Shown: positions 45,900 through 56,064 of the stretch, piece by piece
How the letters are laid out: every line of letters begins with the position of its first letter
How positions within the stretch are numbered: the stretch's first letter is position 1
Origin: Isoetes taiwanensis
Taxonomy: Eukaryota; Streptophyta; Lycopodiopsida; Isoetales; Isoetaceae
DNA length: 64,000 nt
Direction of reading: 5' to 3'
Assembly (NCBI GenBank): GCA_021234155.1
Contig: JAJEKV010000079.1
Coordinates: forward strand, 417,327 to 481,326
Program-made: the position numbers and the translations under genes
Notes under the pieces: model-generated
Seen by the model: only the letters and a program-made list of their open reading frames with translations
Database searches by the model: none
Told to the model about the DNA's origin: nothing

Positions 45900-46770
45900 G
45901 ATCGAGAATTAGCGGCGAAGGTTAAGTGATGAGATGTTTGAGAGGCATCTATACAAATTAGTCTTAGCGAACAATGCGGATGGTCTTACTAGGTGGGTGG
46001 AACTATATAAAGTTGAAAGGCAGAGATAGTGATAGAAAAGCATATCTTGAAAGAGGCGAAGTCGAGGGCTGATCATAGGAAATCCTGATATCCTCAGGAA
46101 CTGAGCCCCTTCATTCTCAGCCCTATTGGTGGCTATCTGAAAAGCTTTGGGAGGCTGAGACAAAGGAGAAAAATAGAAGAGGATGACACCTCAACATTGC
46201 ACTTAGGTAATAGATCAATAAGTCCCTAAGATGTGTTATTGCTATTTTTCACGTTGTGCATTCATACACCATCCCATATCACGCCACTTCTTGATCTTTT
46301 ATTCAATTTAGAGGCTAGGTTCCATAATTCAATGTGGGCCTATGGTCAGCATTTTGAATTGATAGCATTGACCAAAGCTCATGTCATGATTGGAATAATT
46401 GCCTCGTTTCACCAAAGAGTCGAGCAAGTGCTAGAGATGACAACCCTATTCTTGGGAGAGCTTGAATATGTTGGAGTTATTCTGCGATATTATTGATGTT
46501 GATTTTAGTTAGTTTGTGACCATTCTAAAAGCAAATGATTCAGCCTCTATACGTAGGAAGAAACCAAGCAGTCGCGACCACATCCATGCAGTTTTAGCGA
46601 GTTGATTCCGCATGTTTCGAATATCAAAGCGAAAACAAAGCGGAGACGAAAAACATCTAGCGAGGGTAGGATGGCTGACCACAAAGGGAGAGAGCTCAAA
46701 GGCTTGGTGATGAAAATGAAAGAGATGCAAAAGGCTATAAATACTCTAAGGGAACTCTCGCCCAACTAGC
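45900..46770 (+). pseudogene. Ptta/En/Spm-like (Transposase_24) ORF, broken
   Basis: Second gene typical of plant CACTA elements. Suggestive pieces: LANNADGLTRWVELYKVE (about 45965-46020), ILSPIGGYLKSFGRLRQRR (about 46116-46170) and a C-terminal helical stretch ESSKALVMKMKEMQKAINTL near 46690-46750. Assigned from its place after TNP2 and from these patterns only. Confidence 0.45.
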
Positions 46771-46780
46771 CTCAAGAAGC

Positions 46781-47640
46781 CCGGTTATCTGCTAATCTTG
46801 AAACAGAGATAAAATCATACTTCTCTTTTTTCTAACACAACACCTTACTCTAAAGCATCTTTAAAGAAAAATTGGATGGATGGCGAAATTATTATAGAAT
46901 TATAATCCTTTATGTACAGCGATCTAAATGTTTGGAAAAAGAACACATAAGTTTTGCATTATTGCTTCGGTTTGTATTATAGGTTTGTATAGGTTTGTAG
47001 AATCCATATTTCAATAAATGAATTGTTGGTTAAAATAAAATATTTCGATGTACTTTGTGGCTTTTGTTTTTCGCACACACTTAGACATAGCGTGTTGGGA
47101 AGAAATGTTAAACTTTCAAATTCTTAAATTTTTTATGAGAAGACAAACCATTTAGCAAGGCAACAACATGGAGGCTTAAATCCACGTATATTCTTAAATT
47201 GATTATTACTACCCATAATTCAAATCTATAAGTCAATATAGGAAATATTTGCTTGGCCATCCATGGATACTATCACCGCGACTCGATTCTCAAATGCGAG
47301 GAGTGGGGAAAGAGAAATGTTGGCCCGGCCTTAGTAGCGCGATAAATTCTTAATGCATATATATGTTTTAAAACCATGACCAAGCATGAGCATTTGAAAA
47401 AAATCTTTACATCATAACAGGAGAACAAAACAGAGGAGGTGGAGTCTTAATTACCTACACTCAACTAGACAAATGTTAGCCTGAAAAGGGTAACAATGGA
47501 AGGACTAACTAGCTATGGAACACAACAATTATAAACCTTCACCATGTCCTATTCAGAAATAAATAATTTCAAGACAATGCTCAAAAGATATCAAGAATTG
47601 GATGTTAACTATCATGCTAGTCTATCATTTTGACCAGCAG
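46781..47640. other. Spacer with a decayed copy of the 41.9-kb motif
   Basis: No gene. 47300-47348 contains AAAGAGAAATGTTGG..CCGGCC..GCGCGATAAATTC, related to 41905-41948. Confidence 0.5.
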
Positions 47641-47649
47641 CTTGTTCAA

Positions 47650-48450
47650 GTATGTTCAGTAGTTGCAGTCAGACAATAAGGAGCTCAAAGAATGGGTTGC
47701 TTTGCATGAATCTGCTATGAGCTCTGGATTGAGATCATCGGAGCCTAAAAGTAGCTTGCCCCAGAAGTTTAATGGCACACGGTTCAAGCTTCGTAGTTTT
47801 TTGAATCAGATCAAGCTTTGATCCAGCTCCATTCTCATAGATATCCCACGGGCCCGGAACAGGTTGGATTGATTGGTTCTCTCCTCACAGAGCTAGCTTT
47901 AAGTTGGTTTGCTCCTTTATTGGAGAAAGAGGCACGAGGAGTTCGCGAGGAATTTTTCTTTGCTTTCAATCTCGCGAGCTGAGGCATGCTTTGGAGACAT
48001 AGATGAACTAGCATACAACCGGTTACTTTGCAATCTTAGATAAAGCTCACATCCAGCTTCAGTTTATGCATATGAATTCCATCAGATTGCAATTGATATT
48101 GTCTTGGATGATGCTGCTCTTTGTGATTGTTTTCAAAGAGGATTAAATTGTTGTCTATTGATGATCCTAAGACTCTAGAAGAAGCCGCCAGATTTGCAGT
48201 TCGTTGTAATAATCGACTCTTTCGAACATAGGCACGAGAGACGTAGTTAGGCCTCTCAATCCACGAGATTGCATGTAGCTAAGCACACTTGATCTCATCA
48301 CGTAGAAATTCGGCAAGTCGGGCACGAGCCCATGTAGATTGACCACAGGTTAGGGGCCCTTATGCAACTGTAGAAGCGACATCGAAGAGCGTAATTTTTG
48401 TCGCGTATGGAGGAAGCTAAGTAATGCCCTATAGAAGCATCCATCGGTCA
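47650..48450 (+). pseudogene. Gag of the fungal/Tcn1-like gypsy element, broken
   Basis: Retrotransposon Gag (capsid). Pieces: PQKFNGTRFKLRSFLNQIKL (about 47759-47818), GSLLTELALSWFAPLLEKEA (about 47870-47932), then ARFAVRCNNRLF (about 48189-48225) matching the family's ISLAVRCDNRLFERR end. Near 48330-48450 a basic linker and CRVWRKL stand where PM.ID...GPL..EEK..R.....C.YCG is expected, so the zinc knuckle is destroyed. Stops at several places. Confidence 0.72.
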
Positions 48451-49284
48451 AAACTACGAGGGCTAGTCCAGGTAGTAAAGATCTCGTCGAGGCGGCGCCA
48501 TTTCGAGCTCCTTCCATACTTCATGATAGTTTATTCCATCAGATATGGTTAGCAAGGAGTTTTTATCTTTATATTATTAGAGTCAGAGTTTGGAAGGTTG
48601 GAAGCATTGGCACAACTTGGTAGTGGTGAAAATGCTTGCTTTATAGATGATGGCTACTAAGCATGACCCTAGAAGCAAGGTTAGACATCGGATTACATTT
48701 GGTGTGATTTGATAGGCGATGGGATCGATCGCGGGTTTTTGTTTGAGGGATCTTCTTGTAGCATTTCCTTCAAACTCATTGCTAGCCCACATGCACCACT
48801 AGTAGTCTCGAGTCGGCCCTGGCTCAAGCTACATAACCCTTAAATTGATTGGCGTACTAGATCTCTTTGGTTTGCTGGTTCTAGCTTTAATTCCAGTTCA
48901 TCTATAGTTCAGGCCTCTGCACCAACATCTACTTCAATCTATGCAATTCTGGGCTCCAAATTCCAGTTCATGTTTTTGCTCCATGTCCTAATTCGGTCCT
49001 TGTCTCTGCTCACTTTCATGCCCCACATTCTGACCATATTCTAGATGATGTCCAAACTCCAGTGCTTAAGTTCCTACTCCAGTTCTTATTTCAGTCACTG
49101 CAGTTTCTACTCCTGCTCTTGTTTCTGTGGAGGCTTCTTCATGCCCTCAGTTTCATATCTCGAAGATTTCTCTCCGTGAGTTTATTAAATCTGGAAGACA
49201 AGATCCAAGTTCAGTATTTGCAATCTAGGTTCATTCGTCGGCTAGCTCTGCACTGGTGAAGTTTGCTCCAATGCTCCCAGATGA
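48451..49284 (+). other. Gag-RT linker of the gypsy remnant
   Basis: Low-complexity pyrimidine-rich sequence (48890-49140) encoding Ser/Pro/Val-rich or Leu-rich runs depending on frame. No protease active site seen. Confidence 0.4.
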
Positions 49285-49745
49285 ATATGGCATCTTCTCT
49301 TATGTTTTTTTATAAAGTCAAGGCCAACAAGCTCTCAGAGCATCGTCCATATGATTTTCATAATTGATTTGCGGTGCTTACAATCATATCTGGATCTAGG
49401 GTTGATTTTCGCGGTGCTTACAATCATATCTGGATCTAGGAAAGTGATTAGTGGAAGACAATATTTCCTATGCGGTATGGCCATTTTGAGTGCACAGTTA
49501 TGCAGTTCGGGCTTACCAATGCTCCAGTAGTATTCCAGCATGTGGCTAATGATGTCTTCGAATAGTTCTTGAACATTTTTGTTATCACCTATTTGGATGA
49601 TATTCTTATTTAATCTAAGACTCTCGAAGAACATAGAGACTTGTTCAGCCCAGTCCTTGAGGCTTAGTGAGCATGGGATTATATGCCAAGCTTGAGAAGT
49701 ATCGGTTTGAAAGGCGGTCCCTCGAAGTCGCAGTGGCTTGGTGAC
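49285..49745 (+). pseudogene. RT fragment of the fungal/Tcn1-like gypsy element
   Basis: Reads KVKANKLSEHRPYDF (about 49315-49360), then a large deletion, RGAYNHIWI (about 49411-49437), [20 protein letters not shown] (about 49472-49530), ITYLDDILI (about 49583-49610) with the YLDD catalytic motif intact, and KTLEEHRDLF (about 49617-49647). The segment from GCGGTGCTTACAATCATATC to CTAGG is doubled at 49371-49400 and 49411-49440 (period 40). Stops TAG in the RT frame. Confidence 0.85.
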
Positions 49746-50432
49746 TAAGAGGATCATGGCAACACGATAAAATTATCCGATTGAACTCCATAAAACAAAG
49801 AGCGGTAGGCTTTGCGGCTCTTGAGAGTCAAGGTGGCGCCTTTGACCCAGGGAAATTAATGGGACTTATAGAGCCCACATAAGTAGTGACTATAAGCCTA
49901 GCCCACTATGGATCCCCATTGGCCCGCTCAGCGGACCTCCCTCACTTTGCCAGCGACCACTGATATGTGGTGCTTTCAGTCCTCCACGCCTGCAGCCGAG
50001 GGTGATGCATAGGCCGCATATAATAGGAACTAAGGGGTCTACACTAGAAGCATCATCTAAACAAGCACAAGGCCACTAGGTATCTACCCCCCTTCCCAAT
50101 AAAAAAGGTGCAAACATGAGATCAACAAACATCATATACCTACATAACATGCTAAATAATGAGAATAACATCTAATCCTAATCACATGCATCTAACTTAC
50201 AATTAGGGTTCATTGATTAGGGTTCAAGATCCCAACTGACGGTTCTAGAATGGCTCTCCAAAAAATCTATTCCCAATACCTGCTCCGAAGATACTTCCAC
50301 TCACTTCTGGCATCTCCATCGCTCTGCTCCTAAACAAAACTTTATCTCCCACAACAATATGTCTGCTCACCGCTTTATATTCTTACGTGTGCCCTTGCTT
50401 TACGTGAGCATTCTGCTTATTTCTACCTTCTT
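49746..50432. other. Left flank of the minus-strand LTR element
   Basis: No gene recognised. TGGCGCCTTTGACC at 49834 resembles a primer-binding site but has no LTR next to it. Confidence 0.45.
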
Positions 50433-50815
50433 TGTTGATTTTTGGGGTTCTTAGCATCACCTTGTGATCCATGACTCTTAGGATGCCACAAGGTTACCAC
50501 AAATGCTCATGAATCAACAAAGAAGATGAAGAAACCCCAGAAACGAGGAACAAAGAAACCAAAGAGATAGGAACCAAAGCTGAATCATGTGAAGTGCTCC
50601 AAAGGTTTGCTCCAAGCATTGAGCAAAAGCCTAAACAAATGAGGAGGAAATGCTCTCTAAATGAAAGAGTAGAGAACAAGGCCTAACCCTAGGCATCCTC
50701 ACCTGCACCCACTTGAGGATCCTAGAGGCTAAAATCTAGGCCATGGGTGTGGGGTTCAATATCAAAATAAATATATGCAACATGCCACTCGTACATAGGT
50801 TAGCAAGGGCTAACG
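50433..50815 (-). repeat. 3' LTR of the minus-strand element, 383 bp
   Basis: On the minus strand it ends ATCAACA at 50433 and starts CGTTAGCCC at 50815, where TGTTAG is expected; the first T has become C. Aligns by eye with 54266-54637 and 6058-6503. Confidence 0.9.
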
Positions 50816-50826
50816 CTCCCCACCAA
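50816..50826 (-). other. Polypurine tract of the minus-strand element
   Basis: Minus-strand TGGTGGGGAG directly before the LTR, same place as at 6045-6057. Confidence 0.8.
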
Positions 50827-52119
50827 GCCAAACTATGGGAACGCTATAACTTACCCGGGTTAAACATTTTACCTTGATGTCAAAATGAGGGAAATACTTG
50901 ATATGTCGTAGGAAATTCTTACGACCAAAAAATGCCAATGTCGATGGAAATGCTGAAAATCATGAGATGTTGAGAGGGTTGTCACGCTTCTCACGAGAGC
51001 TTGCCGAGCTCCTTTAAATCCGCTAGAAGTCAATCTAATGTTGAAGAGAACTGTCATCACTTCTCATAGAGCTTGCCAACCCAACTCAGGGCCACATCGC
51101 ATGCGTCAGTATCTTCCTGAGGAGTTGAACAGAATGTTGGAAACAAAAGTTGTTGAGCGAGTGAGAGGCCACTAAGACATCTTCAAGCCATGTGTTGAAC
51201 TTGAAAGAGTTTGGCTTGATAGTTGAACTTGAAGGAGTTGAAAGAGTTGAAACATAGGTGGTTGAAGGGGGCGGAAGGCCACTAAAAGAGTCTAAATCTT
51301 CCGCGCCATTTGTTGAACTTAGAAAGAGACTCAGCATGCATGTATTATGGACTGATGAATGGATTAAAAGGTTGTCTCTCAGCCCGTGTTGGGTCGATGG
51401 GGGTAAGCTTGATTGTTGACCTAAGATTCTTTGAAAAAGGCCTATACATGCCCGTAGAACGTGTGAGGAGTTTGTTAATTACAAGGGGTCTTGAAAAGAA
51501 GATCTCCAAGAATCTTGACAAAGATGAGGCGTCCCTGAAATATGCCAAAATATGCTTCAAAGACCTTGCATGAAAGAGGATTGGAAGTTATTGCTCGAGT
51601 CCACGGCGTGAGAGTAGTGACGAATTTTGATGAACTCACGTCTTTCTGGGAAGAGAGAAGGATCTGTTTTGGAATTATGGATTGATGAAATTGTACCTCA
51701 AAGGCGCAATGCCTCAAAAATTGGACAAGAGGTCGAAGTCACCATTAAAGAATCCAGCCAAAGAGGTGATGCGAGTTGTGCATACAAGTGTTGAAGAATG
51801 GCCTTGCTTGTCACAGTAAGGTTGATGTATGAAAGAGAGATTGGAAAGAAGTCCGCGCCGATTCTTCGATGGAAGCGCGCCCGTATGTAGAACGACCAGT
51901 TTGATATAGAAAAACTATTGATAAAAGAAGAGAGGTGCAAAATACGAAGGAATTTTTCTTTATCTTGAATGAATTACAGAGTCGCAGTGTAAGCCGTAAA
52001 GAGAAGAATTGAGTCGTTGAAGATATTTGTGTTGAATGAGAATTGCCCATAATTAAAATTTTGTGGACAATTAAAAATTTCACGCTCTTTTTTTTTTTTT
52101 TATATGGTTGGGTGGGCCT

Positions 52120-52470
52120 CACGGTGAAACTGGTGCCATGCCTGTGAGGGGTCCTGGGCGCTGAAGGTGCCGTGGCCACATCGTGATGGGCCGTGGGGTT
52201 CTGAGGGCAGAAGGCCATGCCGTAATGGGCCGTGGGGGGCTCTGATGCTCGGACAAAACAGTTTGCCACGAGGTGCTGAGGGCGGAGAGGCCACGCCGTG
52301 ACATGCCATAAAGGAAAAGAAAATTTCCACGCAAAGGGCCGTGGAGATCAAGTTTTGGTGATGTCGTGAAGGTCAGGCAACAGAAATTGTGCCATGCCGT
52401 GATGAATTGTTACTGTAATACTTTATAGGCCGTGGGGCCTTAGAATTCCTTTGCCCTGGGTGGGCCGCAT
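52120..52470 (-). repeat. GC-rich minisatellite, reverse-strand counterpart of 4430-4930
   Basis: GGGCCGTGGGG, GGCCACGCCGTGA and GGCCATGCCGTAATGGGCC words in irregular succession, the reverse complement of the words at 4.5-4.9 kb. Next to it is a run of about 18 T (52086-52103). Confidence 0.8.
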
Positions 52471-54246
52471 GGCATGAAGTTGTATGACGATGTGAGTGTT
52501 GCAACAAAAGCTTGAATAAATGTAAGAAAACAGTTCCGACATTTTTTAAGGCCATGCATCTTTGCTGCTTAAGGGATCACATCTGGCGAAGAAGGGCAGT
52601 TTATTGCCACGAAGAACTCCGGTGAATGTGGTGAATGTATTGTGTCACTGCTGCTGGGCCGATGTCGCTCAAGGATTGGTTTTGTACATGCTTTACAAAT
52701 CCATGTTGGTTTTGCCTTGGTTATCTGATACAATTGCAGGAAACAGACGGATGTTGGAACAGATTCGCCATAAATAGTAGGCAAGTTGTCTGACCCAAAA
52801 ATGAGATGAAACTTCATCGAGAAATAGGTGCGCAAATTGCAGCTCCTTACTATGGCGACAGAAGCTAAGACAGAAGATGAATTGATCAAAATTTGGCTTT
52901 GAAAAATACTCCAGGGAAGCAGAGAAATTGGTTGTTGAGTTTGTTCAGATAGGGGACCTACATCTTGATCCCAGAATGAATTTGTGGAGCAGAAACTCCC
53001 TTTCTTGGCCTATGCTGTCTGGCCATTAAGGCTCTTGCACACAGAGATATTTTGCTGTGATTGGAAAGAAATCTGCCTTATGCTGGACTATACCTTCAGG
53101 ATTTGGCTCTACTTACAACCAAAGCTGGAGTCACGAGCCTTGGATAATGGAGCTTGACTAAAAGATTTTTTTTTGTGTGTGCAAGGTTCCACGCCGTGCG
53201 GGCCGTGGATGTCAAGCGATGTTTGGTGTTGCTCACTCCCACGCCTTGAAGACCATGGGCAAGGAAGCTAGTTTCTCTGGTCAGACGGAGCTATGGCCAC
53301 AAGCAAAAGCTTGTGGCTTGGTTTTCCTTTGCGATAATGAACCTGTAGTCATGTTTCTCTGTGGTATTGACGATTTGCTGTGGGAAAGGAAAACACGAAG
53401 GCAAACGGTGCTTGTGTTTCAAGCAAAATTGCGGGCCTCGTTTCTTACAAACAGGTTATGGCAGAAAAATCCCTTTGTGTGCTGCCGCAATAAATTCTAT
53501 AACAATAGAAATATAGAGAGCTGCTTGCTATTTTAAGGCCAAATGTGGATGCTGCGACATAGTAAGATGCTCCTGAAGATAACATTTTCGAGCTCAATAG
53601 TGGCAGAACAGGGCTCAAAGACATAGCCCCCTTTTAGAAAAACTGCTATTGTTGGTGTGGGTTGCACAGCTCTGCTCTTGCAGGACCTGGGAAGTATATG
53701 TAGGGAGATCTAGAGAGCCGGTGGGCTTCTGATATTATCACGAACAGGTGGAGATGAAGGTGCAGTAAGACACTTCAGGGATGAGACCATCCATTGGCTT
53801 GCCCGTTGGGCACAAGACAACAGATTGAGATTCTGCATAACATCGAAATTATGTACCTGTACTGGAGATCCACAGGGCCTCTCCAGCACCCAAATATAAG
53901 AACTGGAAGGCTGGAACCCAAAACAGGGGCACCGTAAAAACACTCTAAAAAAACATCTCCGTAAAAAAACAGTGTTTCAGGCTACAAAAGAATGCTGCGA
54001 AAATATGTGGAAGAGCCGTTGGACCAATTTCAGGCTTTCTTGCTTGCCAAAGCAAGGCTGTATACAAGGAAGAAGAAGAACTAGAACTCCACGAAGGAAG
54101 AAGAAGAACTAGAACTCCGTTGTTGAAACAGAGGGAAAATATCAGAAATAAAATCCCAGAAAGTGTCGATGTAGAACCAAATAATATTTTATGAATTTTT
54201 GGAGATGCTTAAAGAAAAACAAGAGATTGATCCTGAGCGAAAGAGA

Positions 54247-54264
54247 CCCAGCATAAGGCGCCAG
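54247..54264 (-). other. Primer-binding site
   Basis: One base after the 5' LTR end (CAACA), the minus strand reads TGGCGCCTTATGCTGGGT. The first seven bases fit the 3' end complement of plant Asp tRNA (TGGCGCC..TGCCGGGG); later positions match in part. Confidence 0.7.
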
Positions 54265-54265
54265 T

Positions 54266-54637
54266 GTTGATTTTTGGGGTTCTTGGCATCACCTTGCAGC
54301 AGTAGTCCATGACTGCCAGATGCCACAAGGTTGCCACAAATGCTTATGAATCAACAAAAGAAGGTGGGAAGAAACTCCAAGAACAAGAACAAAGCAAAGA
54401 ATGAACAAAACTGAATCATGTTGATGCTCCAAAAGGAGGTGCTCTAAAACGTGAGCAAAAGCCTAAACAAATGAGAGGAAATGCTCTCTCTAAATAGTAG
54501 AACAAAACACTAACTCTAACTGACATCTCACCTACCACAGATCTAGGTTAAATCCGGGCCATAGATCGTGGGGTCCAATATGGTAAATATATGTGGCCTA
54601 TGCCACTCATACATAGGTCTAGCCCAAAGGGCTAACA
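54266..54637 (-). repeat. 5' LTR of the minus-strand element, 372 bp
   Basis: TGTTAGCCC at 54637 to ATCAACA at 54266 on the minus strand, both ends intact. Lacks the 84-bp internal doubling of the LTR at 6058. An alternative is that it is at the same time the 3' LTR of a further element to its right, which would explain the missing target duplication. Confidence 0.9.
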
Positions 54638-54699
54638 CTTGCACCTTGGACACTGCCACATATATGGGGTCAAACATTGATAACCGTAATTGATCATGG

Positions 54700-54965
54700 G
54701 AGGCGTCTTCAATGACCCTGCTTCATATTATTGTACGCAACTCAACTAGATGGATGTAATCGGCCTATTTGGACGCTTGTTCCAAACATAGTCTCTTAAC
54801 ATGTCCTCCAAGATTGTTGGGGCTCTTCATTTGCCCATCTATTTGTGGATGATAAGCAGAACTCATCCACCACTTGGTGCGGATCATGTTGAAGCAGTCT
54901 TGACAAAAGACGCTGATGAACTTCAGATCTCTACCAGAGGCAATTGCCCTGTGCATTCCATGCAA
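54700..54965 (-). pseudogene. Ty3/gypsy integrase core fragment
   Basis: Minus-strand frame with HGMHRAIASGRDLKFISVF (the second catalytic Asp in the SDRDPKF block, here GRDLKF), then SSAYHPQIDGQMKSPNN (family SSAYHPQTDGQTE.VN), and, after a stop, ADYIHLVE. The catalytic Glu in TDGQTE is replaced (QMKS). Only 60 bp separate it from the LTR at 54637. It is a clear integrase of the chromovirus kind, inactive. Confidence 0.85.
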
Positions 54966-55012
54966 TATAAAAAAAATCTATTTGGTTTACAACAAGGCTG
55001 TATTCAAAGCTG

Positions 55013-56064
55013 GGTCACTGCCAGTCCACTCCAAGTCATTCGCATTTGTCCAAAGACTTGCAATAGTCCTGAGCACAGTCACTGTAAGAGGTTAAGAAAC
55101 AAACCCTTCAGAAACAATTGCATAGCGGCATTCGTTGCCAGTTGGCGAACTTTAAATGAAATTGTATAACTAAAAGGAAACTAGCTTCCTAGAGCAGCTC
55201 AGTAGCACAAGAACTAATATTACGATGTCGTCCTTTCTCAACATCCTTCCCATCATCAACGATGCTTGTTCACATTAATAACTCAGCATACAAAGGACAT
55301 AAACATGGACATAATTCTATTAGTTTAGTGCTCAAAACACGAAAGGAAAACAAATGTCAGAATATCAGTTGCACAATAATCCCGCGTTTCACCTCATTTC
55401 ATGATCTATAGGAGCTCCCAAATTGAGAAGCCAGTTACAACATAACATAAGCTGCATATCTTACAGATTTGTACTGCAATGATATGAAATTCCATCTCGA
55501 GAGCAAGCAATGCAAGGGATCTGAGACTTAAAAGCTTCAGAACAATACGGCACTAAAAGCATGAGGACCACTAGATTATAGATAAACAATTACCTAGTCC
55601 ATGATTTGAAAAGGTCAAATGAGAAACTTACGACGTGGATTATGGTGATGAATAGCCAGCTCTAAGTGATGAATACGCAAGGCTTTTCTAAAGAAAACAG
55701 GGCCATCAAGGTTAAATGAGAAGGCTCCACTATTGTCCTTTTTGGGGTAAGCTAAACATTTAACCTTCGCAAATTCCATTTGACCAGATCATGTTTATCT
55801 ACATTTTCATTCTTTATCCTCGTGACTCCACTCACACTCGATTGTTATTCGCCTACCTTCCAACGCGTTCGCTGCTCTATTGAATATTCTTTGGCTTTTA
55901 TAGTGTGGCTTTTCATTTAATTCTATGGTGTTGAACTTTTAGACCTTTCATCGGGCAATTCCATTTGCAGTTAACATTACGCAGATTTTCACTTATTGTA
56001 TAGTTGAAAGTCCCTTTGCAAACTCAATTAGAATTGGTCCAATTTGATATCATTACTACATATG
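55013..56064 (-). pseudogene. Second copy of the receptor-kinase 5' end
   Basis: Matches 36153-37277 in the same orientation over about 1.05 kb with high identity by eye: part of exon 2, intron 1, exon 1 and the upstream region. Nothing of the LRR exons or kinase follows. Exon 1 here has lost about 40 bases including its splice donor (the GGAA..GAAACTAGC region near 55180), so it cannot be spliced like the original. It is a dispersed partial duplicate beside retroelement debris. Confidence 0.88.

Larger units (their letters stand above)
43560..46780 (+). mobile_element. Second CACTA (En/Spm) remnant
   Basis: A TNP2-like transposase followed by a Ptta/En/Spm-like ORF, both on the + strand and both broken. 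Its wording differs from the first CACTA (YNIPPWMATK against NYNIPPWLLMK), so it is another family or an old branch. Similar motifs at 41.9 and 47.3 kb may mark its neighbourhood, but they are in direct orientation and therefore not terminal inverted repeats. Confidence 0.7.
47640..49745 (+). mobile_element. Ty3/gypsy remnant of fungal/Tcn1-like type
   Basis: Gag-like sequence, a decayed zinc-knuckle region and an RT fragment in the right order on the + strand, with large deletions between them. RNase H and integrase are not seen downstream, and no LTRs were found. The RT wording (YGHFE...FGLTNAP...YLDDILI) and the Gag wording point to the chromovirus-like group common in fungi and non-seed plants. 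Confidence 0.75.
50433..54637 (-). mobile_element. Non-autonomous LTR retroelement (LARD-like), two LTRs
   Basis: Complete in outline on the minus strand: 5' LTR 54637-54266, PBS from 54264, internal region of about 3.45 kb, PPT 50826-50816, 3' LTR 50815-50433. The internal region has no RT, RNase H or integrase; it keeps the GC-rich minisatellite and the direct repeats seen in the tail of the first gypsy element, so it is a deletion derivative of that family that would need enzymes from a relative. Flanking 5-mers TTCTT and CTTGC do not match, so no target-site duplication is visible. The 119-aa frame at 53177-53536 (+) and the 106-aa frame at 52569-52889 (-) have no recognisable similarity. 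Confidence 0.88.

Noticed and set aside
41905-47348. Terminal inverted repeats of the second CACTA element
   Set aside because: The two related motifs are in direct, not inverted, orientation and lack CACTA ends.
49834-49852. TGGCGCCTTTGACC as a primer-binding site
   Set aside because: No LTR end (CA) directly before it and no LTR-like sequence to the left.
53177-53536. 119-aa frame inside the minus-strand LTR element
   Set aside because: Runs against the element orientation and has no recognisable motif.
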